A DNA stretch of 64,000 nucleotides from Catenulispora sp. MAP5-51 (GCF_041261205.1 NZ_JBGCCH010000019.1:1-64000), one strand, 5' to 3'. Numbered from the stretch's first letter, positions 41,813-51,690 are shown. The notes: generated by a model not told the origin, from the letters alone. Translations and numbers: made by a program.

Positions 41813-42961
41813 ATGAAGATCACGGGGTGGGAGACCTTCCTTGTCGCACCGCGCTGGCTGTTCCTGCGCGTCGACACCGACGAGGGGGTCAGCGGCTGGG
41901 GCGAGCCGATCGTGGAAGGCCGGGCCGAGGCTGTCCGCGCCGTCGTCGACACCTTCTTCGAATACCTCATCGGCAAGGATCCCCGGCGGATCGAGCAGCA
42001 CTGGCAGGTGCTGACCAAGTCCGGTTTCTACCGGGGGGGCCCGATCATGTCCAGCGCCGTGGCCGGTATTGACCAGGCGCTGTGGGACATCGCCGGCCGC
42101 GCCCTGGGCGTTCCGGTGTACCAGTTGCTCGGCGGCGCCGTCCGGGAGAAGGCGCGGATGTACACGTGGGTACACGGCGACACCCCAGAGTCCCTGGCGG
42201 CCGACGCGCGGGAGAAGGTGAGCCAGGGCTTCACCGCGGTAAAGGTCAACCTCACCGAGGCCGCCGCGCCGCTACCCTCGGCCGCCGACTTCGCCGCCTG
42301 GGCCGAGCGGATGTGGGCGCTGCGCCAGGCAGTGGGAGAGCGGGTCGACATCGCCGTCGACATCCACGGCAGATTCAGCACCGCGGCATCCTTGGTCATG
42401 CTGCCGCTGCTGGAGCCGATGCGGCCGATGTTCGTCGAGGAACCGGTTCTGCCCGAGCACTCCGGCAACCTGCGACGGATCGTCGCCTCGACGTCCATCC
42501 CGATCGCGACCGGCGAGCGGCTGTTCTCCCGCCGGGAGTTCGCTGAGGTGCTCGCCGCCGGTATCGCGGTGGCTCAGCCCGACTTGTCGCACGCCGGCGG
42601 TATATCCGAGGTGCGCCGCATCGCCGCCGCTGCCGAGACATTCGACGTCGCCCTGGCCCCGCATTGCCCGCTCGGGCCGATCGCACTGGCCGCGAGCCTG
42701 CAAGTGGACTTCGCCGCCCCGAACTTCCTGATCCAGGAGCAGAGCCTGGGCATCGGGTACACCGATGACGACAATCGGCTGCTGGGCTACCTCAAAGACC
42801 CGTCGGTGTTCGCGATGGCCGACGGCTGTATTGCCCGGCCTACTGCTCCGGGGCTCGGTATCGAGATCAATGAGGAGGTCGTGAAGGAGGCCGCCGCAGC
42901 CGGACACGCCTGGCGACCTCCGATCTGGCAGCACGCTGACGGTTCATACGCCGAATGGTGA
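41813..42961 (+). CDS. dgoD: D-galactonate dehydratase (enolase superfamily)
   Basis: This 382-residue enzyme closely follows the DgoD pattern. VDIHGRF supplies D183 and H185, FVEEPVL supplies E209, TGERL supplies E235, and LAPHCPLGPIALAASLQ supplies H284. QPDLSHAGGI and IQEQSLGIGY are also characteristic. It removes water from D-galactonate to give 2-keto-3-deoxy-galactonate. ATG 41813 has GGAG six to nine bases upstream. With the neighbouring lactonase, dehydrogenase, kinase and aldolase it completes a De Ley-Doudoroff route. Gluconate or another sugar acid remains possible, because specificity within this superfamily shifts easily. Confidence 0.88.
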   Translation: MKITGWETFLVAPRWLFLRVDTDEGVSGWGEPIVEGRAEAVRAVVDTFFEYLIGKDPRRIEQHWQVLTKSGFYRGGPIMSSAVAGIDQALWDIAGRALGVPVYQLLGGAVREKARMYTWVHGDTPESLAADAREKVSQGFTAVKVNLTEAAAPLPSAADFAAWAERMWALRQAVGERVDIAVDIHGRFSTAASLVMLPLLEPMRPMFVEEPVLPEHSGNLRRIVASTSIPIATGERLFSRREFAEVLAAGIAVAQPDLSHAGGISEVRRIAAAAETFDVALAPHCPLGPIALAASLQVDFAAPNFLIQEQSLGIGYTDDDNRLLGYLKDPSVFAMADGCIARPTAPGLGIEINEEVVKEAAAAGHAWRPPIWQHADGSYAEW

Positions 42962-43055
42962 GCCGGCAGAACGTGGCGAAGTCGGCAAAACGACCGGGCC
43001 GCGTGATATCTGGGTCACGGATCGCTGCTCCCTAACCCCTGGAGGCCAGGAACTC

Positions 43056-43817
43056 ATGACAGACACCGCCGCAGGCCGGGTCCGCCGCGTCGCCCTGGTT
43101 ACCGGCGCGGCCGGTGACATCGGCCGCGCCACCGCCGCGCTGCTGGGCGCGCGGGGCTGGACGCTGATCCTGACCGACATCGACGACGCCGGTGGTGCCG
43201 GTGCCGCGGCGCAGTTGCGCGAGGGCGGCGCCGATGCGCACTACCACCACCTGGACGTCGCCTCCGAACAAGGATGGCAACAGCTCCAGGCCGAGATGAC
43301 GGCCACCTGGGGCAGACTGGACCTGCTGTATTTCAACTCCGGAACCAGCGCCCGAACACCGCTGAACGCCGACGGCCTCCAGGATTGGGAAAACCTGCTG
43401 GACGTCCACGTCATCGGGGCGTTCCAAGGCGTGCGGGCCTGCCGGGCCCTGCTCGATCAGGCCAGCGGATCAGTCGTGGTGACCACGTCGATCCACGCCA
43501 GATCCGGGTTCAAGGATCACGCCGCCTACGCCGCTGCCAAGGGCGCCCTGGAAGCCCTCACCCGGCAGCTGGCCGTCGACTGCGCCCCGCAGATCCGCGT
43601 CAACGCGATCTGCCTGGGCAGCATTTACACCACCCCTTGGGACCTGGCCACCGAAGCCGAACTCACCGCAATCCGCAACCGCATCCCGCTGGGACGCATC
43701 GGCAACCCCGGCGATGTCGCCCCAGTCGTCGAGTTCCTGGCCTCCGCAGGAGCGGCCTACATCACCGGACAGACCATCGTCGTCGACGGCGGCCGCACCG
43801 CCTGGTCCGGCGAGTGA
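43056..43817 (+). CDS. Short-chain dehydrogenase, likely hexose 1-dehydrogenase
   Basis: The 253-residue Rossmann enzyme has TGAAGDIG at 16-23, the aspartate of TDIDD at 40-44 and the triad S145, Y158 and K162 (YAAAK). The C-terminal YITGQTIVVDGG segment is standard for classical SDRs. An acidic residue after the second strand favours NAD+. By position it would oxidise the imported hexose to the lactone in the first step of the pathway. A keto-acid or alcohol dehydrogenase role cannot be excluded from sequence alone. Confidence 0.85.
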   Translation: MTDTAAGRVRRVALVTGAAGDIGRATAALLGARGWTLILTDIDDAGGAGAAAQLREGGADAHYHHLDVASEQGWQQLQAEMTATWGRLDLLYFNSGTSARTPLNADGLQDWENLLDVHVIGAFQGVRACRALLDQASGSVVVTTSIHARSGFKDHAAYAAAKGALEALTRQLAVDCAPQIRVNAICLGSIYTTPWDLATEAELTAIRNRIPLGRIGNPGDVAPVVEFLASAGAAYITGQTIVVDGGRTAWSGE

Positions 43818-43831
43818 ACGAAGAAGGACAC

Positions 43832-44470
43832 ATGCCGGACCTGCTGAAAACCCTGACCGCCCACCGAATACTGGCGATCGCCCGCGCCTCCACCGGTGAC
43901 CATCTGGTGTCGGCCCTGGAGACCCTCATCGACGCTGGGGTGCGCTGCCTGGAGGTGACGCTGCCGACTCCGGGGAGTTTGGCCGCGGTGTCGCACATGC
44001 GCGAGCGATTCGGTGCCGACGTGTGCGTGGGGACCGGCACAGTGCTCACCGTGGGGCAGGCACGGCAGGCGATCGACGCCGGTGCGGAGTTCCTGGTTTC
44101 CCCCCATCTGGACCCTGACATCGTGGCCGAAGCCGTACTCCACGGCGTCGGCATGCTGCCAGGAGTGTTCACCCCCACCGAAGCGATCACCGCGTGGCGA
44201 GCCGGCGCGACTGCCGCCAAACTCTTCCCAGCCTCAGTGGTCGGACCGCGATACCTGACCGCGCTCCAAGGCCCACTCCCGGACCTGCCGTTCGTGCCCA
44301 CCGGCGGCGTCGGCCTGGACGACGTTGAACAATGGCTCGCCAGCGGCGCCATCGCGGTCGCAGTAGGGTCACCGTTGATCGGCGATGCCTTGACCGGCGG
44401 GGACCTTTCCTGGCTACGCCGGCGGGCCACGGCGTTCGTCGGCGCGTCCGAAGGGTCCGACCATGCCTGA
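43832..44470 (+). CDS. 2-keto-3-deoxy-6-phosphogalactonate/gluconate aldolase
   Basis: The 212-residue class I aldolase has LEVTLPTP (E41), GTGTVLT near 68-74, SPHLD and the Schiff-base lysine K130 in AAKLFPAS, followed by FVPTGGV. It cleaves the phosphorylated keto-deoxy acid to pyruvate and glyceraldehyde-3-phosphate. ATG 43832 has AAGAAGGA upstream; a GTG in the SDR stop codon is an alternative. Its end overlaps the kinase start by eight bases, so the two are co-translated. The sequence does not separate Eda-type from DgoA-type specificity. The dgoD neighbour favours the galactonate version. Confidence 0.88.
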   Translation: MPDLLKTLTAHRILAIARASTGDHLVSALETLIDAGVRCLEVTLPTPGSLAAVSHMRERFGADVCVGTGTVLTVGQARQAIDAGAEFLVSPHLDPDIVAEAVLHGVGMLPGVFTPTEAITAWRAGATAAKLFPASVVGPRYLTALQGPLPDLPFVPTGGVGLDDVEQWLASGAIAVAVGSPLIGDALTGGDLSWLRRRATAFVGASEGSDHA

Positions 44471-45395
44471 CCTGGTCACTCTCGGCGAGGCCATGGCCGC
44501 GCTGTCCCCGGGTCGGATCGGACCGCTAAGGCACTGCCGTCACCTGGATTTATCGATCGCCGGCTCGGAGGCCACGGTCGCGATCGGCGTGCGGCGTCTG
44601 GGTCACAGCGCCGCGTGGATCAGCCGGCTCGGCGACGACGAACTCGGCGCACTGATCCGCTCGGACCTCCAAGCCGAAAGCGTCGAGGTCCACGCGATAG
44701 CCGACACGCAGGCGCCCACAGGGCTGATGCTCAAAGAGCGCCGAACCGCCGACATCCGGCGCGTCCACTACTACCGCGCGGGATCAGCAGCATCCCGGCT
44801 TCAACCGGCCGACCTGCCTGAAGGCCTGGTCGAATCTGCGAAGATCTTGCACGCCGGGTCCATCACCCCCGCACTGTCACCCAGCGCGGCAGCCACCGTC
44901 AACGAGGCAATACACCGCGCCTCGTTCGTCTCCTTCGACGCCAACTTCCGCAGCAAACTGTGGTCCGCCCAGGAATTCCAGGACTGGGTTTTGCCTCTCC
45001 TGCCATCCATCGACCTGCTGTTCGCAAGCATCGAGGAAGCCCGAATCCTCCTGGCCCAAGGCGACGACGACCCGCCAGCACTCGCCAAAGCGCTTCGCGA
45101 ACTAGGACCTCGCACCGTAGTGCTCACCATGGGCGCGCAAGGCGCGGTGTCCACCGACCCCGAAGGGGTCCACGAGGCCGCGGCCGTGCAGGTGACCGAG
45201 ATCGACCCGGTCGGCGCCGGCGACTCATTCGTCGCCGGCTACCTCGCCTCCCTGCTGGACGGCGCCGACGCCGCGACCCGGATGAGGAGCGCCACCCGCG
45301 TCGCGGCCTTCTCAGTGGCAGCCCACGGGGACTGGGAAGGCCTGCCGACCGCCGCCGAACTCGCCACAGCGACGACATCCGATATCAACCGCTGA
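44463..45395 (+). CDS. PfkB-family 2-keto-3-deoxy-galactonate/gluconate kinase
   Basis: This 310-residue sugar kinase has an N-terminal LVTLGEAMAALSP segment, the GSEATVAIGVRRLG motif and SRLGDDELG. The C-terminal PfkB signature EIDPVGAGDSFVAGY lies near 247-261, its aspartate being the catalytic base. It phosphorylates the keto-deoxy acid made by the dehydratase before aldol cleavage. The start overlaps the aldolase stop. The next gene, a lactonase, begins 16 bp after its stop. Confidence 0.9.
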   Translation: MPDLVTLGEAMAALSPGRIGPLRHCRHLDLSIAGSEATVAIGVRRLGHSAAWISRLGDDELGALIRSDLQAESVEVHAIADTQAPTGLMLKERRTADIRRVHYYRAGSAASRLQPADLPEGLVESAKILHAGSITPALSPSAAATVNEAIHRASFVSFDANFRSKLWSAQEFQDWVLPLLPSIDLLFASIEEARILLAQGDDDPPALAKALRELGPRTVVLTMGAQGAVSTDPEGVHEAAAVQVTEIDPVGAGDSFVAGYLASLLDGADAATRMRSATRVAAFSVAAHGDWEGLPTAAELATATTSDINR

Positions 45396-45411
45396 ATACC
45401 AGGGGCTGCCC

Positions 45412-46299
45412 ATGAAGATCTGGCACGACGATCCCCAGCCACTGGCCCACGAGCCACTGCTGCTGGGCGAAGGCCCCGCATGGGACGCCGAGACCGGGAC
45501 GCTGTCCCTGGTGGACATCGACGGCCGTGCGTTCGTCACCATCGCCGAGCGCCGCATCACCCGCACCACGACCCACGACATGATCGGCTGCGCCGTGCCC
45601 TGGACCTCGCAGCTGTGGCTGGCAGCAGCCGGCACGAAGGTTCTCGGACTGGCACCAGACGGCGGCACCGTCGCATTCGCCACACTCCCGGGCAACGCCT
45701 CGCTGTACCGCGCCAACGACGGCAAATGTGACCCGGCCGGTCGCTTCTGGGTCGGCGTGATGGCCCGAGACGCCTCCGCCGGCTGCGGGACCCTGTGTGT
45801 GGTGGACGGCGACGGCGACGTGCGCACGATGCTCAGCGGACTCACCATCCCCAACGGGCTGGGCTGGTCACCAGACGGAAGCACCATGTACGTCACCGAC
45901 ACCGCTCCCGGCACCATCACCGCCTACGACTTCGCCATCACCACCGGTGCGCTCACCAACCCCAGAACCCTGATCACCATCGATCCTCGCTTCGGCGGGC
46001 CGGACGGCCTGACCGTCGACACCGACGGACACGTGTGGAGCGCTTTGTGGGACGGCGGCGCGGTCCTCCGGATCGCCCCGGACGGCGCGGTCGTCGCCGT
46101 GGTGGAACTTCCCGTACCCCGACTGGCCAGTTGCTGCTTCGCCGGACCGGACCTGACCGAGCTGATCGTCACATCGGCATCGGTTGCTCTTGAACCAGAC
46201 GTACTCCACCGGTATCCCCTGTCAGGCAGCAGCTTCCGACTGCGCACCGATTTCCAAGGGCTGGCGGCGACGCGGTTTCAGGGACGCGTCCCGGCATGA
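45412..46299 (+). CDS. SMP-30/gluconolactonase-family sugar lactonase
   Basis: The 295-residue six-bladed propeller shows LGEGPAWDAETGTLSLVDI at the N-terminus with the metal-ligand glutamate. NDGKCDPAGRFWVG near 102-115 and IPNGLGWSPDGSTMYVTDT near 146-164 supply the Asn and Asp ligands. It should open the aldonolactone produced by the dehydrogenase to galactonate or gluconate, using a divalent cation. It closes the tightly spaced catabolic operon. The 187-bp gap downstream contains no visible gene and precedes a GH1 gene with its own strong ribosome binding site. Confidence 0.9.
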   Translation: MKIWHDDPQPLAHEPLLLGEGPAWDAETGTLSLVDIDGRAFVTIAERRITRTTTHDMIGCAVPWTSQLWLAAAGTKVLGLAPDGGTVAFATLPGNASLYRANDGKCDPAGRFWVGVMARDASAGCGTLCVVDGDGDVRTMLSGLTIPNGLGWSPDGSTMYVTDTAPGTITAYDFAITTGALTNPRTLITIDPRFGGPDGLTVDTDGHVWSALWDGGAVLRIAPDGAVVAVVELPVPRLASCCFAGPDLTELIVTSASVALEPDVLHRYPLSGSSFRLRTDFQGLAATRFQGRVPA

Positions 46300-46486
46300 C
46301 TGCAACGTGCTGCGCATCCGGCTACGGCTTCGTCGTGCAGATGCGCGCCCCGTTCGCTGACGTCTACGTGCGGGCGTCCGGACCGACGCCGATGGATCGT
46401 CCGCTGAGCCGGTACTTCGTTCCCTATCCTTCCCACCTGCCGCACGTCCTTCCACCATCTCCATCTCTTTCAGAGGAGGATCATCC

Positions 46487-47659
46487 GTGCTCACCTTCCC
46501 CGAAGGCTTCTTGTGGGGTGCCGCGACCTCTGCGCACCAGATCGAGGGCAACAACGTCAACAGCGACTGGTGGGTCCGGGAGAACGCCCCGGACACCCGC
46601 ACGACCGAGCCGTCCGGCGACGCCTGCGACAGTTACCACCGCTACCGCGAGGACATGACCCTGCTCCGCGACGCGGGCCTGGACACGTACCGGTTCAGCG
46701 TCGAATGGGCCCGCATCGAGCCGGAGGAGGGCATGATCTCGCACGCGGCGGTGGCCCACTACCGCCGTATGGTCGAAACGGCGCTGGAGCTCGGTCTCAC
46801 CCCGTCGGTCACGCTGATGCACTTCACCGTCCCGCGCTGGTTCGCCGACGACGGCATGTGGCGCAGCCCGAAGGCGGCCGACCGGTTCGCCCGGTACACC
46901 GAGCTGGCGCTGCCGATCCTCGGCGACGACGTCCGGATGGTGTGCACGATCAACGAGCCGAACATCGCGGCGATGCTCGCCGGCGGCGAGGACCCGGCCG
47001 ATCTGGTCGCGTACGGCTTGCCGGCGCCGGACTTGGAAGTGGCCGACACCTTGTTGGAGTGTCACCGGCGGTCGCGGGAGATTCTCGGCGGGGTCGGGGG
47101 GATTCAGTCGGGGTGGACGGTCGCTACCCAGGCCTTCCAGGCCGAACCGGGCTGCGAGGAGGTGGCGCACGAGTACGGCTACCAGCGTGACGATTGGTAT
47201 CTGGAGGCCGCGCGCGGGGACGATTGGCTCGGCGTCCAGGCTTACACGCGCACGATCATCGGCCCGGACGGACCGCGTCAGGTTCCTGATCACGTCGAGA
47301 AGACGCTGGCCGGCTGGGAGTACTACCCGGAGGCTGCGGCGCTTGGCGTGCGGAGTGCCTGGGAGAAGACCGACGGGGTGCCGATCTACATCACGGAGAC
47401 CGGGATCGCGACGGCGGACGACGCGCGTCGGATCGACTATCTGCGCGGGTCGCTGGCCGGCGTGCATGGTGCGATCGCGGACGGCGTGGACGTGCGCGGA
47501 TTCTTGGCGTGGAGTCTGCTCGACAACTTCGAGTGGTCTGCGGGGTATCGGCCGACGTTCGGGTTGATCGCGGTTGATCGGGAGACGTTCGTTCGGACGC
47601 CCAAGCCTTCACTGGGGTGGCTGGGGCAGGTGGCTCGGAACAACGGGCTGACTGAGTAG
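46487..47659 (+). CDS. GH1 beta-glycosidase (intracellular)
   Basis: This 390-residue GH1 protein has FPEGFLWGAATSAHQIEG at the N-terminus, YRFSVEWARIEP, acid/base E157 in TINEPN and nucleophile E304 in YITETG. It ends in the usual NFEWSAGYRPTFGL block. Family members are often 440-480 residues, so it is on the short side but all key blocks are present. No signal peptide, so it acts on imported beta-linked di- or oligosaccharides. GTG start with AGAGGAGGA nine bases upstream. It supplies the free hexose for the oxidative pathway encoded upstream. Confidence 0.93.
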   Translation: MLTFPEGFLWGAATSAHQIEGNNVNSDWWVRENAPDTRTTEPSGDACDSYHRYREDMTLLRDAGLDTYRFSVEWARIEPEEGMISHAAVAHYRRMVETALELGLTPSVTLMHFTVPRWFADDGMWRSPKAADRFARYTELALPILGDDVRMVCTINEPNIAAMLAGGEDPADLVAYGLPAPDLEVADTLLECHRRSREILGGVGGIQSGWTVATQAFQAEPGCEEVAHEYGYQRDDWYLEAARGDDWLGVQAYTRTIIGPDGPRQVPDHVEKTLAGWEYYPEAAALGVRSAWEKTDGVPIYITETGIATADDARRIDYLRGSLAGVHGAIADGVDVRGFLAWSLLDNFEWSAGYRPTFGLIAVDRETFVRTPKPSLGWLGQVARNNGLTE

Positions 47660-47752
47660 AGGATCTGATCGGCCATGACGGTCCGGCCGGTGTCTTCGGA
47701 CACATGAGATGAGGGTGCCGACAATCGCTGCGAGCTGGGATGATGCCATGTC

Positions 47753-47955
47753 GTGGGGTTGAAGCTGATCCATCTGGTCGTGGCCCGGATGTTCTCGTGG
47801 CTGTGGTTGGGCGGGCGGGATCCGGCGGCGAAAGACGTCGAGATTTTGATGCTGCGTCATCAGCTTGCTGTGGCACAGCATCGTGATCGCGCCTGGCTCG
47901 TAAGCTGACCTGGGCCGATCGTGCATGGCTGGTGTTGCTGGCCGGGGGGCGCAGA
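47753..47955 (+). pseudogene. N-terminal remnant of an IS481-like transposase
   Basis: The frame from GTG 47753 reads LKLIHLVVARMFSWLWLGG, then DPAAKDVEILMLRHQLAVAQH, and stops at 47906. After a frame change it continues as KLTWADRAWLVLLAG. These align with [36 protein letters not shown] and [13 protein letters not shown] of the transposase at 52077. The remaining 250 residues are absent, replaced by an ISKra4 remnant on the opposite strand. Confidence 0.7.
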
Positions 47956-47959
47956 TGAA

Positions 47960-48670
47960 TCGGAGTGACTTCGTCGATCAGGCTGTGAGCTGGTTTTGCT
48001 GCTGGTAGCGGGTTGTGTGGTTGCGGCGGTGTTCGGCAACGAGATGGCGCCAGTAGGCGTCGAAGCCGAACGTTGGAAATCAGGGCCCGGAGTTTTAGGA
48101 CGGCTTCGGTGCCGGCCAGTGACCAGCGGGCTCCGGTGATGTCCAGGCGGTCGGCGATAAGGTGGCGGGCTGCGCCCTCGACGATGCCGGTGGCGATCGG
48201 CCAGCCGGCCGTGAGGGCGGTGTCGTACCTCAGGTAGTCGTTCTTGTTCCGAAGGTAGGTGACGGTCTCGCCGATCTGCTTGCGGTCCTCGGGGTTTGTG
48301 CCGTGTTTCGGCCGCGGCGGCGAGCAGGTCGGCGATGTCGGCTGATCTGCCGTTCAGGATGGTCAGGGCCCATTCGGCGACCGCGGCGTCGGTGTCGTCG
48401 CCGTGCAGGATGCGGGCGGCGGCGTGCAGGTATTGCAGGACGTGTATTACGTCGATCACGATGTGGATCGGCGAGTTCCGCTTCGCGGCCTCGGCGCGGA
48501 TGGCGTCGATCTGCGCGATCGCACCGCCCTCCAGGACATCACCCCGGCCAGTTCGACGCCGCGAACCTGTTTCGCCGTCGCGGCTGTCTCCGACCGTTGC
48601 GCCTGCTCCGGCGCCGCCGGGCAATCGGTCCTCGTCAAGACGGCGCGCCGGAAGTCGGTAGTATAGTTTG
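47960..48670 (-). pseudogene. ISKra4-type transposase, frameshifted C-terminal remnant
   Basis: Leftward frames give RNSPIHIVIDVIHVLQYLHAA, then a helical DAAVAEWALTILNG stretch. After a shift they give RKQIGETVTYLRNKNDYLRY, AGWPIATGIVEGAARHLIADR and LDITGARWSLAGTEAVLKLRAL, the conserved C-terminal half of ISKra4-family transposases. At least two frame changes (near 48300 and 48080) show it is dead. The N-terminal half and the element ends were not found. Boundaries are approximate. Confidence 0.7.
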
Positions 48671-48756
48671 TCTTGTTTCCAAGCTGTAGACGAGGTGGGA
48701 GCACGGCGGCTCCGCCAGTTGCGTGCCTGCTGTTTAGAGCGGGGCGAATCGAATCC

Positions 48757-51690
48757 ATGGGATGGTCGGCCAAGGGTGAGAACTCGGGTGGCCAAGGCGT
48801 GACGCCAAGCCGCGGCTTCGCAATGGTGGGGCGCGAGGATGAGTTGGTTCTCGTGTGTGGGGCTTTGGCCAGCCCGCCAGCTGTGGTGCTGGTGGATGGT
48901 GAGGCGGGTGTGGGTAAGTCCCGGCTGGTGTTTGAGGCCGGTCGGCAGTTGTCGCACAGTGGGTTGCGGGTGCTGACCGGGTTGTGCCACCGGTTGCGTG
49001 AGCCTCTGCCGTTCGGCCCGGTGCTGGATGCATTGCGCCTGGTAGGGCCGTGGCTGCCCGAACCGAAACAGCTTGCCTCGCAGGCCGGTGCGCTCGGGGT
49101 GCTGCTGCCGGATCTGGCCGGTCGTCTCCCCGATGCGCCTGCGGTTCCGGAGGATCCGCGGGCGGCGCGGTTTCAGTTGGTGGGGGCGGTGCGCGCGATC
49201 CTGGATGCGCTTGGCCCGGTGGTGCTGGTGGTGGAGGATGTGCACTGGGCGGATGAGGCCACCCGGGATTTGCTTCTGTTCTTGGCTCGGGACCTGCCCC
49301 GTCGAGCCGGGCTTTTGCTGACCTACCGGCGCGAGGACCTGCCGGATCGCGATGCGGTGCTCGGCTCGGCCTACCGTCGGCCGGTCGGCACCGGTGGCGC
49401 GGAGGTGCACCTCGGGCCTCTCACGCGTGCCGAGGTCGACGAACTGGCCGGTAAGGTGCTCGGATCTCGCGGGAACCCCACGCTGGGGAGGGCGCTGTTC
49501 GAGCGTAGCGGCGGACTGCCGCTGGTGGTGGAAGAGGACCTGATCACGCTGACCGAACCGGCTCATCGCGCCCGCCTGCTCACTACCGACGGTTCAACCC
49601 TCGCCTCGACAGGGGGCGAGGCTGCGATGTTGGCTCGGGCGGGGGTGCCACGCGGACTGCACGAGGCGGTCACCGCCCGTATGCACGGGCTCGGCCCCCA
49701 GGCCACGGCAATCGTGCAGGCCGCGGCGGTGCTCGCGGTCCCGGCCGCACGGGCGCTACTTGGTGCGGTCGCCAGTCTCGGCCCTGTGCAGACTGATGAG
49801 GCGTTGATCGAGGTTCTGGACGCGATGGTGCTGAGCGAGCCGGCGGCGGCGCGGTACGGTTTCCGCCACGCACTAGCTCAACAGGCGGTCTACCGGGCGA
49901 TACCCGGACCGCGCCGCGAGGACCTGCATCAACATGCGGTTAAGGTACTTTCGGCCCAGTCGCCGCCCCCGCTGGTGCAGATCGCTTACCACACTCGCGC
50001 CCTCGGCGATACCGAAGTGTGGCTGGAGCGGGCTGAGCAGGCCGCCGACCAGGCCATCGCACTCGGTGACCAGGGCACTGCCGCGGTGCTGTTACGCGAA
50101 ATCCTAGATCAACCCAACCTGCAGGTGGAGCTCCGCACCCGAGCCGCCCTGGCCCTAGCACGTTTCGCCGTCTTCAGCACCGAATCCTCGGCCAGCATAG
50201 CCACCCTGCGTCGGATCCTGTCCGACCCGCACCTGCCTACCAAGGTACGCGGTGAGGTCCGCCTCACCCTCGGCCTGCTCATGACGAACAATGCGCTCGA
50301 TGCCAGAGGAGGATATCGCGCGGTCGAGCGCAGCGTGCGGGAACTTGAGGGTGCTCGCCCCGAACTATTGTTGCGCGCGATGGTTGCGCTGGCGACGGGC
50401 AGCGAAACATACGCGGAGGGGCAACAATGGATGCGCCGCGCCGAAGCCGCCGCGAACGACAGTCCCGACCAAGTGGCCCGCGCCGCAGTGCGGGCGAGCA
50501 GCCTGACTCTCATGGCTCTTCATGGCGATCCCGCCGTATGGGAGTCGGTGCGCGACCTGCCAAGAAGCTCGAAGGACCCGGCCGTCCTGCGGCAAGTCGC
50601 CCGCGCTCTTTACAACGTTGGCTCGTCCGCCTTCGAGCTCGGGTGCGACGCGCGCGTCCCCGATTTACTTGAGGAGGCCATGGAACTCTCGCGGCAGGCC
50701 GGCTATCTCGGTCTGGTGGCCATGGGGGGTGACTGCATGCTGGCGTTGGACTTGCGCGCCGGCCGCTGGTCCCGGCTGGACGAACGTGCCTCAGCGCTCG
50801 CAGCCGAGTTCCCCGAAATGGCCACGGTAGTACGTGGCGCCGAGCAACTCCATGGAAGCCTCGCAGCTGCCCGAGGGCAGTGGACGCGAGCGCTCGAGCA
50901 CCTGGGGCGGGCTGCCGACATGGTCAAGAACTCAGATGGCACCGGGCTCAATGACGTGCTTCGCATAGCTGCCGACACCGCCCGCATCTACCTGAGTCTC
51001 GACAAGCCTCAGGCCGCCTACACCGCCATCGCGCCGCCCGTAGAACGCCTGCGCCGCACCGGTCGCTGGGCGCGCGTGGATGACGTACTAGCGGTCGCCG
51101 TCCAAGCCGCGCTGGCCACCGGACACGAAGCTGACGCCCGGCAACTTCTGAGTGAAGCCGAGCACGGCCTGAACGGCCTCGATGCCCCAGGCGCCACCGC
51201 CGACCTGCACCTGGCACGCGGCATCCTGCAACTACACGAAGGTGATTCCAAAAGCGCCGCCGACGACTTCGACCGCGCACGCATCATGTACAACGCCATT
51301 GGCCGCCCCCACCAAACCGCCCGCGCCATCGAACACACCGCTGCCGCCCACCAAACCCAACAACCCCTGCTCGCCGCCGACGAACTCACCCAGGCCGCCG
51401 AGATCTACACCCGCCTCGGTGCCCCCGCCGATGCGGCCCGCTGCCAACGCGCCCAACGACAGCTCGGCCTGACTCGACCCCAGCCCCGCGGACGACGCGG
51501 CTACGGCACCGAACTGTCCCCCCGCGAAACCGAGGTCGCCCGCCAACTCGCGGACGGCGCCACCAATCAGGACATCGCCCACGCCCTCTCCCTCTCCCCC
51601 CGCACCGTCGAACACCACGTCACCAACGTCCTCAAAAAACTCCACACCACCCGCACACAACTCCAGAAGTCGGGCTTCCATGTACCCTGA
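48757..51690 (+). CDS. LAL-type (large ATP-binding) LuxR-family transcriptional regulator
   Basis: From ATG 48757 this is a 977-residue protein. The N-terminal AAA-like ATPase begins MVGREDEL, has Walker A GEAGVGKS at 48-55 and a Walker B VLVVEDVHWAD near 142-152. A long TPR-like helical middle follows. The C-terminal LuxR helix-turn-helix reads ELSPRETEVARQLADG, then LSPRTVEHHVTNVLKKLH. Such regulators activate sugar-use or antibiotic clusters in response to a ligand. Its neighbours on both sides are IS remnants, so its target is not evident; the glycan locus to the left is possible. GTG 48799 would be a shorter alternative start. A truncated paralogue lies at 21590-21987. Confidence 0.9.
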   Translation: MGWSAKGENSGGQGVTPSRGFAMVGREDELVLVCGALASPPAVVLVDGEAGVGKSRLVFEAGRQLSHSGLRVLTGLCHRLREPLPFGPVLDALRLVGPWLPEPKQLASQAGALGVLLPDLAGRLPDAPAVPEDPRAARFQLVGAVRAILDALGPVVLVVEDVHWADEATRDLLLFLARDLPRRAGLLLTYRREDLPDRDAVLGSAYRRPVGTGGAEVHLGPLTRAEVDELAGKVLGSRGNPTLGRALFERSGGLPLVVEEDLITLTEPAHRARLLTTDGSTLASTGGEAAMLARAGVPRGLHEAVTARMHGLGPQATAIVQAAAVLAVPAARALLGAVASLGPVQTDEALIEVLDAMVLSEPAAARYGFRHALAQQAVYRAIPGPRREDLHQHAVKVLSAQSPPPLVQIAYHTRALGDTEVWLERAEQAADQAIALGDQGTAAVLLREILDQPNLQVELRTRAALALARFAVFSTESSASIATLRRILSDPHLPTKVRGEVRLTLGLLMTNNALDARGGYRAVERSVRELEGARPELLLRAMVALATGSETYAEGQQWMRRAEAAANDSPDQVARAAVRASSLTLMALHGDPAVWESVRDLPRSSKDPAVLRQVARALYNVGSSAFELGCDARVPDLLEEAMELSRQAGYLGLVAMGGDCMLALDLRAGRWSRLDERASALAAEFPEMATVVRGAEQLHGSLAAARGQWTRALEHLGRAADMVKNSDGTGLNDVLRIAADTARIYLSLDKPQAAYTAIAPPVERLRRTGRWARVDDVLAVAVQAALATGHEADARQLLSEAEHGLNGLDAPGATADLHLARGILQLHEGDSKSAADDFDRARIMYNAIGRPHQTARAIEHTAAAHQTQQPLLAADELTQAAEIYTRLGAPADAARCQRAQRQLGLTRPQPRGRRGYGTELSPRETEVARQLADGATNQDIAHALSLSPRTVEHHVTNVLKKLHTTRTQLQKSGFHVP

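Noticed and set aside
47860-49566. 568-codon leftward ORF
   Set aside because: Mixes an ISKra4 remnant in one part with antisense of the LAL gene in the rest; not one protein.
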